64,000 nt of DNA. Source: Paraburkholderia sp. BL9I2N2 (GTDB lineage Bacteria; Pseudomonadota; Gammaproteobacteria; Burkholderiales; Burkholderiaceae). The notes under the pieces were generated by a model. It saw nothing but the letters and a program-made list of their open reading frames with translations. It did no database searches and was not told the DNA's origin. Shown here one piece after another: positions 24,605 to 33,377 of this stretch. The position numbers and the translations under genes were made by a program. The stretch lies in the NCBI RefSeq assembly GCF_004339745.1, contig NZ_SMGP01000003.1, positions 372,001 through 436,000 on the forward strand. Direction: 5' to 3'. Position 1 is the stretch's first letter, and each line of letters begins with the position of its first letter.

Positions 24605-26050
24605 TCAGGGTTGGCGTTTGCCGCGGCCACCAGCGGGTTTGCCAGCCGGCTTGCGTGAATCCGCAGTTGGCTTGCTGGCGGGTTTGCTGCGTGGCTTTTG
24701 CACGCTGAATGGGTTGCCGCTGGACAAGCTTGTGCCTTTACCCGCGGCCACAGCGCGCTGCGCCGCAGGCTTGCGTTTGTATTCGCCACTTTGCGGGCGC
24801 GGTTTTTTGCTGAGCACCTGCACGGCACCCGGCGTAGCTTGCTGCACTTTCGGTTTCTTAGGTTTTTTGGGTTTCTTGATGATCTGGCCCGTCGCGCTAG
24901 TTTGCGGCACGCGGTGTTCGGCTTCAAAACCCGGCACCTCTTCACGGCGTAGCGTTTGCCGGATCAGCGCTTCAATCGCGGCCAGTTGCGGCGCTTCATC
25001 GGCACACACAAGGGACACCGCCGCGCCGCTGGCGCCCGCGCGGCCGGTACGGCCAACACGGTGCACATAGTCTTGCGCCACGATCGGCAGATCAACGTTG
25101 ATCACCAGCGGCAGGTCGTCGATATCCAGCCCGCGCGCAGCCACATCGGTGGCTACCAGCATATGTACTTCGCCCGTCTTGAAGCGCTCCAGCGCACGCA
25201 GGCGCGCGGGTTGCGGTTTGTCGCCGTGGATGGTGTCGACCGCATAGCCCGCTTCATCCAGCATGGCCGCCAGGTAATCCACGCCATTGCGGGTTTTGAC
25301 GAACACCAGCGCGTGCTCCCAGTTGTTCTCAGCTACAAGGTGCATGAAGAGGTCAGGCTTGTTCTTTTTATCCACCGGCACCACCCACTGCTTGATCTTG
25401 CCGGCCGTGGCATTGGGCGGGCTGACGCTGATATTGACCGGGCCGCGCAGAATGCCGGCCGCCATGGCGCGGATATCATCCGTAAACGTGGCAGAGAACA
25501 GCAGGGTCTGGCGCTGAGCGGGCAACGCAGCAAAGACGGCGTTGAGTTCGCGCGCAAAGCCCAGATCCAGCATGCGGTCGGCTTCATCCAGCACCAGCGT
25601 TTGGACTTGATCAAACTGCACTGCGTTCTGGCGATTGAGATCTAGCAAACGGCCCGGCGTGGCAACGAGCACATCCACGCCTTTGCGCAACTTCATCATC
25701 TGCGGGTTGATACTCACACCGCCGTAGGCGGCCAGAAACCGTAAGTCGAGGCCTTTGCCGTAAGCGATGAAGCTTTGCAGCACCTGTTCGGCCAGTTCAC
25801 GCGTGGGCACCAGCACCAGAACACGCGCGCGGTTGCTGGACACCGCGGGGCCGTGCTGCACCAGCCGTTGCAACAGCGGCAGCGCGAAACCCGCCGTTTT
25901 GCCAGTGCCGGTCTGTGCCGCAGCCATGACGTCCTTGCCACTGAGCACAGCAGGAATCGCCTTGACCTGCACCGGCGTAGGTGTCTGGTAATTGAGGTCC
26001 TGCACATTACGCAGCAAGGGATCGATCAGGCCAAGCGAGGCAAAAGACAT
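24605..26050 (-). CDS. rhlE: DEAD-box ATP-dependent RNA helicase (RhlE type)
   Basis: Helicase of 481 residues. The Q motif is near residues 5-25 (FASLGL...YQTPTPVQ), motif I is AAQTGTGKT, then PTRELAEQV, motif II DEAD, motif III SATF and motif VI HRVGRTGRAG. After the helicase core (about residue 370) a basic, Lys/Pro/Gln-rich tail (KKPKKPKKPK and following) probably binds RNA. It should remodel RNA in ribosome assembly or decay, often at low temperature. Start codon ATG 26050. Single gene, with the DUF308 gene upstream on the same strand 213 bp away. Confidence 0.93.
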   Translation of the reverse strand: MSFASLGLIDPLLRNVQDLNYQTPTPVQVKAIPAVLSGKDVMAAAQTGTGKTAGFALPLLQRLVQHGPAVSSNRARVLVLVPTRELAEQVLQSFIAYGKGLDLRFLAAYGGVSINPQMMKLRKGVDVLVATPGRLLDLNRQNAVQFDQVQTLVLDEADRMLDLGFARELNAVFAALPAQRQTLLFSATFTDDIRAMAAGILRGPVNISVSPPNATAGKIKQWVVPVDKKNKPDLFMHLVAENNWEHALVFVKTRNGVDYLAAMLDEAGYAVDTIHGDKPQPARLRALERFKTGEVHMLVATDVAARGLDIDDLPLVINVDLPIVAQDYVHRVGRTGRAGASGAAVSLVCADEAPQLAAIEALIRQTLRREEVPGFEAEHRVPQTSATGQIIKKPKKPKKPKVQQATPGAVQVLSKKPRPQSGEYKRKPAAQRAVAAGKGTSLSSGNPFSVQKPRSKPASKPTADSRKPAGKPAGGRGKRQP

Positions 26051-26263
26051 TGGCGTATTCCGGGCTAAAGCCGCAATTCTAGCGGTTACGGTTACAGCCT
26101 GTGCTGAAAGTCTAACGCCTGGGATTTTCTGGGTGTTGTCTTTGGCGGGTAGTCTGAAAGTGCAGGGGTTGCACCGGCCGAAGTCGACTTATGCCAGCGT
26201 TGACCTTGTAGTGGTCGCCAAATCGCAGCACCTGCAAAAATACGGCCACGATAACCCGGTCAT

Positions 26264-26848
26264 TTAATGCGTCGATGCAAACTTGCGCCGCAGTTGGCCG
26301 GCCGATAGCCACAACGCGGAGACAAGGAAATAGATCGCGCCGACACCTGCGTAGCCGGCCACTTTGACAATCGCCGGAGGCACTGATGCATGGGCCTGCG
26401 CGATAAAAAACGCGCCCGCCAGCGCCGATTGGCCCCCGCTCAAAATCATTGCCCATTGCGCACCAAAGCGCTTCCAGCGGCGAACGGCGGTGGCGAGCTG
26501 AAGCAATCCGGACAGAATGGCCCAGACTCCGAATACATCAAGGACCAGGCTTGTGTTGACGCTCAATACCACAATCACCGCAATTGCTATCACCGCGCTA
26601 GCGAAGACGTTGAAAGCCTGAGTAGGGTTTTCGCGCATCCCACCGCTACGCGACATGTCGACGTAATTAGCCAGCGCATCCCATACGGGATAGACGATGA
26701 GCAGTGCTGCTCCGATCGCCGTGGCATGCTGCCCGATGGCGAACGCGAGCGCGACCCACACGACAGAAAATGCGGCACGGATAAAATAATAGTGTTTGAG
26801 CCACCGCTCACCCTGAAGGCGGGTGGTATCTGAAAGATGATCAGCCAT
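26264..26848 (-). CDS. DUF308 (HdeD-like) membrane protein
   Basis: Protein of 194 residues with about six hydrophobic helices (for example AAFSVVWVALAFAIG, VFASAVIAIAVIVVLSV, VFGVWAILSGLLQLATAVRR and VAGYAGVGAIYFLVSALWLS). Two repeated halves of three helices are typical of DUF308/HdeD-like proteins. Inner membrane, function unknown; HdeD is linked to acid stress. The polar N-terminus MADHLSDTTRLQGERWLKHY is cytoplasmic. ATG 26848 with AAGGAG before it. The upstream region has no partner gene. Confidence 0.75.
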   Translation of the reverse strand: MADHLSDTTRLQGERWLKHYYFIRAAFSVVWVALAFAIGQHATAIGAALLIVYPVWDALANYVDMSRSGGMRENPTQAFNVFASAVIAIAVIVVLSVNTSLVLDVFGVWAILSGLLQLATAVRRWKRFGAQWAMILSGGQSALAGAFFIAQAHASVPPAIVKVAGYAGVGAIYFLVSALWLSAGQLRRKFASTH

Positions 26849-27363
26849 TGGAACTCCTTCAAAATTTTGTTGACCGCATCGCCTTGAACGACGCGCCAGG
26901 CTCTTGTCGCGATGAGCTGTCGGCAGGATCGCGCCAGCGTCATCGCGACAAGAATCCTGTGTTGGTAGAGATCATGGCATTCGGCCTGTCTTGATGGCAT
27001 CGGTCAAACGACCGATAGGCGTGCGCCGAGTTCGGCGTGCTCCATCGGCTCCGAATCGTCGCCAGGCTCGGCGGCCGCGTCGGAGTCCGCAGTGGCTTGC
27101 CCTGGTTGTTCGGCCGCCCGAGCCTTCACCGGTCAGTTGAAAGGGGGCCTTTATGAGCGTCTCGACCACGCTACTTCCCCTGCGGTCAGAGCAGCGTCAT
27201 GCAGCGGCTACGCGCCGATCATCCGATGCCGCAATGACGGCGCTCATCGACCAGTGCCTATGCGACGATCCATGCAACGGTGGCCCGCGACCGGACATCG
27301 CGACGATTCAGACACTCAGCAGGAAGCGCCGGGATGGCCTAAGCAGTCCCGAACCTCCAGCGT
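26849..27363. other. Intergenic region, nothing recognised
   Basis: A 515-bp stretch between the DUF308 start and the end of the BMP-type binding protein gene. Only Arg-rich shadow frames are present. Confidence 0.35.
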
Positions 27364-28458
27364 CTATTTCGGCAGTGAGCCGTCGACGCCATCGACGTAC
27401 CAGTTGATGCGCTGAAGGTCTGTATCACTGAGCGTCTTGCCGGCCGGCACCTTCACTTCGTCCGCCTGATCCTTGATCGGACCGCTGAACACATCCCACT
27501 TGCCGCTCGCGATCTGGTCGCGCTTTGTCGCCACGTCCTTCAGCGCATTAGCCGGAAGCGCCGACGTGTTCAGGTTATCCAGGCTGACCCCTTTCTGCGG
27601 AATGCCCCACCACACCGGATCGTTTTTCCACTTGCCGTCTAGCACCTGCTGGATCGCCGCGGTGTAGTACACGCCCCAATGCGCGACCACCGAACCGAGG
27701 TGCGCGTCGGGCCCGAATTTCTTCATGTCCGAATCCCAGCCGAACGCATGCACGTGCTTTTCCGAAGCGGTTGCGAGCGTGGCGCTCGAATCAGTGTTCT
27801 GCAGCAGCACGTCGGCGCCCTGGCCGATCAGCGTTTCCGCCGCCTGCTTTTCCTTGCCCGGATCGAACCAGCTATTGATCCAGATGACCTTGGTATGGAT
27901 CTTCGGATTCACCGAGCGCGCGCCGAGCGTGTACGCGTTGATGTTGCGGACCACTTCGGGAATCGGCACCGACGCGACAAAGCCGAGCGTATTGGTCTTC
28001 GTCACGTAGCCTGCGGCGACGCCCGCGAGGTACGCTCCCTGATACATCCGCACGGCATAGGTGCCGAAGTTCGGCGCTTTCTTGTAGCCGGTTGCGTGCA
28101 GGAACACCGTGTCCGGGAAATCCTTCGCAACCTTCAGTTCGAAATCCTGGAAGCCGAAGGTCGACCCGATGATGATCTTGTTGCCCTTGTTCGCCAGATC
28201 GCGGAACACGCGCTCGGAGTCGGCCGATTCCGGCACGTTCTCCACGCGTGTGATCTTGATCTTGTGGCCGAACTTCGCTTCGACTTCCTTCGAACCTTGG
28301 TCATGCCCGTAGGTCCAGCCGGCGTCTCCCGGGTTGCCAAGGTAGACAAACGCGACGCCGGGGGCGTCGGTTGCCGAAGCGCCTGATGCACCAATCGCTG
28401 CTGACAGCACAAGTGCTAAACGGGTGACTCGTGGCGCATTCAGCCATGTTATCTTCAT
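27364..28458 (-). CDS. BMP-family ABC transporter substrate-binding protein
   Basis: Periplasmic binding protein of 364 residues of the Med/BMP family, whose known members bind purine nucleosides. The family pattern is clear: VAFVYLGNPGDAGWTYGHDQ, ERVFRDLANKGNKIIIGSTF, YAVRMYQGAYLAGVAAGYVT and ADVLLQNTDSSA. A signal peptide (residues 1-29, ending SGASA) lacks a lipobox cysteine, so it is a soluble periplasmic protein. ATG 28458 has GGAGA upstream; the frame is open further. No ATPase or permease gene adjoins it, so it is an orphan here. A porin gene lies 286 bp upstream on the same strand. Confidence 0.88.
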   Translation of the reverse strand: MKITWLNAPRVTRLALVLSAAIGASGASATDAPGVAFVYLGNPGDAGWTYGHDQGSKEVEAKFGHKIKITRVENVPESADSERVFRDLANKGNKIIIGSTFGFQDFELKVAKDFPDTVFLHATGYKKAPNFGTYAVRMYQGAYLAGVAAGYVTKTNTLGFVASVPIPEVVRNINAYTLGARSVNPKIHTKVIWINSWFDPGKEKQAAETLIGQGADVLLQNTDSSATLATASEKHVHAFGWDSDMKKFGPDAHLGSVVAHWGVYYTAAIQQVLDGKWKNDPVWWGIPQKGVSLDNLNTSALPANALKDVATKRDQIASGKWDVFSGPIKDQADEVKVPAGKTLSDTDLQRINWYVDGVDGSLPK

Positions 28459-28744
28459 CGTGATTCTCCAGTCCTGTACGGTGTTTCTACGTTGTCGTGA
28501 AAAAAGGGGGGGAAATCGGTCGGCCACAAGCATCTGAGCTGCCGTCTGCCCGGCGTTGTGCCGCACATCACAGCGATTTGACAGCTGATCGAGGCGACGG
28601 CGCTGGATATGCCCGATCAACCATCCATGTTCGCAAACTTGATTCATCCGGTACCTAGTTCGAAGATGGCCCCTCGCTGTCAGTCGGTACGGACATTCGA
28701 CGCACGGACTCGAGAAGCCGATTGCAGAAGTCGTTCTGTGAGAT

Positions 28745-29842
28745 TCAGAACTTCGTGCGGATACCTACGCCGTACGTGTCGCCCGAAGTCTGGTTGCTGA
28801 GGTGGTCGTACATGTAAGCCGCGTAGACGTCGGTGCGCTTGGATAGCGGATAGTCATAGCCGATAGACGTCGTCTGACGGGTCTGGTCCAGACCGCCGCC
28901 GTCGCGCGAGTACGCGAACGACGCCATGATCCAGCCCAGGCCCGCCGGAACCGTGAGGCCGCCCTGTGCGGTGTTCACGTGCCAGCTGCCGGTGTCCTGC
29001 GCGTTGTCGGTGTACATGTACTGACCGAAGAACCTGACGTACTTCAGGTCATAGGTCGCACCCAGTTGAGCCACGCTCTGGCTCTTCATGCCCGCGAGCC
29101 CAACGCTCTGCGCGAGGCTGGTCAGGTCGCCCGGGGCGCCGTTGAAGTTCACGTACTGATACACGCCGGTTGCCGCGAACGCACCATGGAAGTAGAGGAA
29201 CTGAGCGCTCCACTTCTTCGCCCCGTTCTCATCCGCCGTATTGCCGAGGGCATACACCACGTTGGCGCTCAAGCCATTGAAGTTCGGCGACGAATATTCC
29301 ACCGCGTTGTTCCAGTCCGAACCGCCGACCACGCCCATGTCGGTGGTGTACGTCGGAAAGGAGCCGAGGCCGAGGTACGTATGCTTGACCATCGGCGAGA
29401 ACGTGTACGAGTTGACGAACGGGTTGAACTGGATCGTCGAGACGTATAGCGGTGTCGTCAGACGTCCGGCCGTGACGATACCGTACGGCGATGCGATACC
29501 GACATACGCGTTACGCGAAAAGAACGTGTCGCCCGTGAAGCTGCCGTACGCGCCGTTCTGAGCCCGGAAGAAGCCTTCCAAAGCGAAGATCGCCTTGTAG
29601 CCGTTGCCCAGATCCTCCACTCCACCCAAACCCCAGTAAGAGGTGGCCATACCACCGCCCGACACCACCGCTGCACCCTTGCCGTCCGGGAATTTCTGCT
29701 CGCCAACCCATTCGTCGACCAAACCATACAGTCGCACGCTTGATTGCGCATGTGCTGAATTTGTGACCAACAACCCGAATATGCTAGCGAGGGCTGTGAA
29801 TTTGACTGCGGTTTTTAGCGTACTTTGGACGAGAGGCTTCAT
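28745..29842 (-). CDS. Gram-negative porin (OmpC-like), porin 1
   Basis: Outer-membrane beta-barrel trimer-forming porin of 365 residues. Signal peptide about 1-32 (FTALASIFGLLVTNSAHA), then QSSVRLYGLVDEW, the usual first strand of Burkholderia-type porins. The mid-protein loop GTYAVRM-like region is replaced by SYTFSPMVKHTYLGLGSF, and the last strand ends DTYGVGIRTKF with a C-terminal Phe, the assembly signal. ATG 29842 is preceded by GGAGAA. It diverges more from the general pattern than the other two porins here and may be specific for the substrates of neighbouring catabolic genes. Confidence 0.9.
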   Translation of the reverse strand: MKPLVQSTLKTAVKFTALASIFGLLVTNSAHAQSSVRLYGLVDEWVGEQKFPDGKGAAVVSGGGMATSYWGLGGVEDLGNGYKAIFALEGFFRAQNGAYGSFTGDTFFSRNAYVGIASPYGIVTAGRLTTPLYVSTIQFNPFVNSYTFSPMVKHTYLGLGSFPTYTTDMGVVGGSDWNNAVEYSSPNFNGLSANVVYALGNTADENGAKKWSAQFLYFHGAFAATGVYQYVNFNGAPGDLTSLAQSVGLAGMKSQSVAQLGATYDLKYVRFFGQYMYTDNAQDTGSWHVNTAQGGLTVPAGLGWIMASFAYSRDGGGLDQTRQTTSIGYDYPLSKRTDVYAAYMYDHLSNQTSGDTYGVGIRTKF

Positions 29843-30146
29843 GGATTCTCCAGTAATTTTGTCGAAAAAAATATAACTGTGGCCGGCAAGGGACTTCGCC
29901 TCGCCGCGCTGTTCTTTGAGTAGCTTCCGGGGGGCCGCAGAAGGAGCGCCCATCATCGATCAGTCAATTGAACAAGGACAACGCGCGGTTCGTTGCCGAG
30001 GCGGGTGACGCGACCAAACAACTGCGCGAGCAGCAGGCGTTAGGCGTGCGACAGCAGACGGCGCTTCATCAGCCGTTGGCCGACGAGAGGAGGCGCTCGA
30101 AGGTCGAGCAAGACGACATCTCCCGCGTGCTGGAGCGCGCAGCCGC
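29843..30146. other. Intergenic region before porin 1
   Basis: Contains the probable porin promoter (A+T-rich TTTTGTCGAAAAAAATATAA near 29855-29875). No gene recognised. Confidence 0.35.
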
Positions 30147-31100
30147 TTACAGATCGAGCAGCAACTCCGGCGTGCGCGAGCGCGAACAACACGGCAGAAA
30201 CTGCTCGTTTCCTGCCCGCTCCGCTTCCGTGAGGTACACGTCGCGATGATCGGGCTCGCCCTCGAGCACGCGTGTCAGGCAGGTACCGCAAACTCCCTGC
30301 TCGCACGACGTTTCGACGCGGACCCCATGCGCGGCAAGTGCCTCGATGACCGTCTGGGACGCGCTGACCGGAATGACACGACCACTTTTCGCGAGCCGCA
30401 CGTTGAACGCGTCGTGCGGCGAAGCGGCGTCGGACGCTTGCGCCGGCGCACTGAAATATTCGCGGTGAAGATGCGCGTCGTCCCATCTCGCCTGTTGCGC
30501 GGTAGTCAGCACATGGGTCATGAACCCGCCCGGGCCGCAGACATACAGATGCTTTCCCGGCGCGGGCGCACCCATCGCAAGCGCCGCATCGAGCGCCGGG
30601 CTTCCCCGCTCCGCGTCGACATGCAGAAATGAACGCTCGCGCAATGCCGGCGAATCCAGCCGGTCACGAAACGCGGCACGCGAGCGCTCCCGCACACAAT
30701 AGTGAAGCTCGAACGATGAGTTCAGCGCGGCAAGATGTTCGGCCATCGCGAGCAGCGGCGTGATGCCGATACCACCGGCGAACAGGATCGACTCCGTAGC
30801 GGCCGCCTCGAGCGGAAAGTGATTGCGCGGACCTTCAATGCGCAGCACGTCCCCAACCCTTAGCGCATGCATCGCGATTGATCCGCCTCGCGACGCGGCA
30901 TCGCGCTGAACCGCGACCATATAAGCGCCAGTGGCTTCTCGACGGCCGCATAGCGAGTACTGACGGACTACGCCCGGCAGACGGATGTCAATATGCGCGC
31001 CCGCTTCGTAACCGGGCAATGATTGTCCGTCGAGCGGCATGAATTCGAACGCGCGGATGTCGACAGCGACATCCTCAATACGGGAGACGACAACGTTCAT
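30147..31100 (-). CDS. Phthalate-dioxygenase-reductase / VanB-type ferredoxin reductase
   Basis: Electron-transfer protein of 317 residues for a Rieske oxygenase. FMN/NAD domain: YEAGAHIDIRLPGVVRQYSL (flavin), SILFAGGIGITPLLAMAEHL (NAD) and YVCGPGGFM. The C-terminal plant-type [2Fe-2S] domain is CEQGVCGTC, with the fourth cysteine in LPCCSRS. The order FNR then ferredoxin is the vanillate demethylase reductase arrangement. No terminal oxygenase gene is adjacent. Upstream the frame stays open into a transposase scar (31160-31292), so ATG 31100 (MNVVVSRIEDVAVD) is the natural start. Its original partner was probably cut away by the insertion element. Confidence 0.88.
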   Translation of the reverse strand: MNVVVSRIEDVAVDIRAFEFMPLDGQSLPGYEAGAHIDIRLPGVVRQYSLCGRREATGAYMVAVQRDAASRGGSIAMHALRVGDVLRIEGPRNHFPLEAAATESILFAGGIGITPLLAMAEHLAALNSSFELHYCVRERSRAAFRDRLDSPALRERSFLHVDAERGSPALDAALAMGAPAPGKHLYVCGPGGFMTHVLTTAQQARWDDAHLHREYFSAPAQASDAASPHDAFNVRLAKSGRVIPVSASQTVIEALAAHGVRVETSCEQGVCGTCLTRVLEGEPDHRDVYLTEAERAGNEQFLPCCSRSRTPELLLDL

Positions 31101-31159
31101 GGCAAAAGAAACGTGTAGTAAGAGACGGTTTTTATAAACGCTGTTGAACTCGCTGAAGA

Positions 31160-31292
31160 ATGTTCCGCAGATCAAGCAACAGTCCAGTTTGGGGAACGCA
31201 TCGTGAATGTCACCACGATGTTCAAAGCGAATACGCAGGCGGCGGAAGTTATGCAACCAGGCATGTGGATGCTCGACGTGGTTCGCTCCGCG
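31160..31292 (-). mobile_element. IS5-type transposase C-terminal scar 1
   Basis: The minus strand encodes ANHVEHPHAWLHNFRRLRIR, then FEHRGDIHDAFPKLDCCLIC. This is the C-terminal (R-x-R-x-E-R-R-x-D-I-H) signature of IS5-like DDE transposases. The rest of the element, its terminal repeats and the DDE residues upstream are absent. Its frame is open into the reductase gene downstream. A second scar of the same type and strand is at 37075-37190. Confidence 0.6.
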
Positions 31293-31360
31293 CTTATCGG
31301 AATAAGTGAAAAAGATCGATCACGAGGCCAATTTCCCGTAGCAAGATGCAATCAAATCGA

Positions 31361-31726
31361 TTAAGCATCCTTCACGACAACCTTTTTCGGGATTCGAACA
31401 TAGAGCAGTCCGTCGGTTTCCCTCACATCAAAAACCTTGATCCGAAATCCAGGACAGTTCACGCCTTTTCCATCGGAGAGTCGGAAAGTAAAGGCATGGA
31501 GTGGACACTTGATCATAGATTCGTTCATAATGAGGTCCCCCTGCGTCCAAGAAGCGCCCTGGTGTGGGCAACCTCTATCCACCGCCCGGAAACCGGCCTT
31601 GGTCCGGTGAATCACGATCGTCTCATCACCGATCTTCACGCGCAGCGGAAACTTGAGGTCACCAATTGGTACCGGTGATGCTATAGCCCATTCAGCATCA
31701 GCACTATGTGCTTGCTCGCAGTTCAC
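31361..31726 (-). CDS. Rieske [2Fe-2S] ferredoxin-like protein
   Basis: Small Rieske protein of 121 residues. Cluster ligands are Cys53 and His55 (RGCPHQGASW) and Cys74 and His77 (KCPLHAFTF), spaced as in oxygenase ferredoxins. The start is a GTG that overlaps the stop of the upstream amidohydrolase (GTGA), so translation is coupled. It could carry electrons between a reductase and an oxygenase, or be a domain partner of the amidohydrolase. The nearby VanB-type reductase is separated from it by an IS scar. Confidence 0.85.
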   Translation of the reverse strand: MNCEQAHSADAEWAIASPVPIGDLKFPLRVKIGDETIVIHRTKAGFRAVDRGCPHQGASWTQGDLIMNESMIKCPLHAFTFRLSDGKGVNCPGFRIKVFDVRETDGLLYVRIPKKVVVKDA

Positions 31727-33231
31727 AGGATCTCAGCAGAAGCTTGGTTGGCAAGGATCTCGCGAATACGCGAGAAGAAGAAGTCGCGCTCTTGACACAT
31801 GATGAACAGCCCAGCCTGTATCGGGAATTGGTGATCGGTGAAACTGGAATAGAGTGAATCCAAACAGGCCTTGAGCGTCAAAACGTGGCGTTTCCTAACC
31901 AAATGGAAGATTCGCTGTAGCTCCAATGCTTTGTCGTAATCGAATTCTTCCTCTGGTGTGATACTCCACTCCACGTGAGCAAGCGCATCGACCAGATCAC
32001 TCAGAAATTGTTTCTGTGGAGCAGTTAGCCACTTCGCCCTTTGTGGAACCTTTTCGTCAGAGTACTGGACCAGCCAGTTACTCTCTTTCTTTGCTCGTTC
32101 CATGTCACAGTCGAAACGCTGCCCGTGTTTGAACGCCATCAGAGGTTTCAGATACGCGGAAGCTGTGCGTTTATGCAGAATGCAGTCGGTCACCACAAGG
32201 GGCTCTTTGACCAGGTCGAACACCGTTATATCCGCGGGCATACCTGGAGCGAGAGTACCTGCCTCATCCTGCAAGGAGATAGCCCGCGCGGCTCGGTCGG
32301 TCACTCTTGAGATCACGTCGTACAAGCCCATTCCCAGGATCATCATTGCCGTCATCACGTTCGCCAGAGACTTGACCGGGGTGACAACGTTGAACTGCTG
32401 CAGATCGGAGCTGATGGTGTCCGGCAGTAATCCCTGACTGAACGCCTGCTCAGCCACTTTCCAGGCAAAGTTGTAGCCACCGTAACCAACATCGAAAAGC
32501 ACGCCCCGGTCCTGCGCTCGACGGACAAGATCGAGGACTTTGCCGTGGTCGTCGACTACCTTCCCCATGTTTCCGTGATAGACATGCGTAATCATGTCAC
32601 CCGGCTCTGCAATCCGGAAAGCCTCCATAGCCAGAGTCTCTTCGACCTTGTGCTGCTGAAACTCCCCAATGTGCATGTAGAGGGGTACGCCAAGAACCTG
32701 CGCCAGCCCCTTCGAGATCTTGAGCGACCCCGGCCCATAGTTGCCCATCGCGTTGCATTTGAGATAGCGGAGCATGCCTCGCTTCTGCTTCATGAAATCC
32801 ACCCATTCGGACAGGGGAATATTTCCCAAACTACGTATCTCACCCTCAAGGAAGTTTAACGCGATCAACCCGAGTGGACGCACGAACGGACCAGCGTAAA
32901 GGCTCGTATGGAGACCATCCATTGTTGCGACGAACTCGTCGAGCACACCGATACCTGCGCCCCCCGCATCCACAAAGGTGGTAACCCCCTGGTAGACACC
33001 AATTGCGTCGGGATCCGAAAAACCAAGCGTGCCGTATGTATGAACGTGAATGTCAATCCAGCCAGGCGATAGATAATGGCCGGTCAAATCAAGCACTTCG
33101 CCATCAACGTGCGATGCATCACCAACGAATTCGATACGCTGATTCGCGACGACAACATCAGCAACGGCGTCGATTCCTTGCTTGGGGTCTATGACGTGTG
33201 CCCCCCGCAGGATCGAGGTATCCGATTTCAT
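31723..33231 (-). CDS. Amidohydrolase (D-aminoacylase/deacetylase type) with extra C-terminal region
   Basis: Metal-dependent hydrolase of 502 residues. Metal and active-site residues: His62 and His64 in DIHVH, probable carbamylated Lys158, His187 in YMHIGE, His216/His219 in THVYHGN, and Asp276 in ISSDLQQF. The fold ends with the usual GTLAPGMPADITVFDL strand near 326-340. About 120 further residues (from about 380) include a predicted helical region LTAPQKQFLSDLVDALAHVE and a Phe-rich end. Relatives are usually 380-430 residues, so this extension is unusual. Substrate unknown (N-acyl amino acid or cyclic amide). It is the first gene of a two-gene operon with the Rieske protein, divergent from a LysR gene. 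Confidence 0.85.
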   Translation of the reverse strand: MKSDTSILRGAHVIDPKQGIDAVADVVVANQRIEFVGDASHVDGEVLDLTGHYLSPGWIDIHVHTYGTLGFSDPDAIGVYQGVTTFVDAGGAGIGVLDEFVATMDGLHTSLYAGPFVRPLGLIALNFLEGEIRSLGNIPLSEWVDFMKQKRGMLRYLKCNAMGNYGPGSLKISKGLAQVLGVPLYMHIGEFQQHKVEETLAMEAFRIAEPGDMITHVYHGNMGKVVDDHGKVLDLVRRAQDRGVLFDVGYGGYNFAWKVAEQAFSQGLLPDTISSDLQQFNVVTPVKSLANVMTAMMILGMGLYDVISRVTDRAARAISLQDEAGTLAPGMPADITVFDLVKEPLVVTDCILHKRTASAYLKPLMAFKHGQRFDCDMERAKKESNWLVQYSDEKVPQRAKWLTAPQKQFLSDLVDALAHVEWSITPEEEFDYDKALELQRIFHLVRKRHVLTLKACLDSLYSSFTDHQFPIQAGLFIMCQERDFFFSRIREILANQASAEIL

Positions 33232-33313
33232 ATTGAAATCCTTGTATATCTGAGCTTCGGTAGGGCAATATTGGGCGGACTCGGTGTCGATTAAAAGCGC
33301 AATTTTTAGTCTC

Positions 33314-33338
33314 GGGTGTCCACTTTTTGTATACACCC
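33314..33338. promoter_or_regulatory. Inverted repeat between the amidohydrolase and LysR genes
   Basis: GGGTGT at 33314-33319 and ACACCC at 33333-33338 form an inverted repeat with 13 bases between the arms; the second arm overlaps TGTATACA at 33328-33335. Its place in the divergent promoter and LysR-type T-N11-A-like spacing suggest the binding site of the adjacent regulator. Confidence 0.45.
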
Positions 33339-33377
33339 ATCCCGACTGGACGCCACATTGCATGAAAGGAGCCCCCC

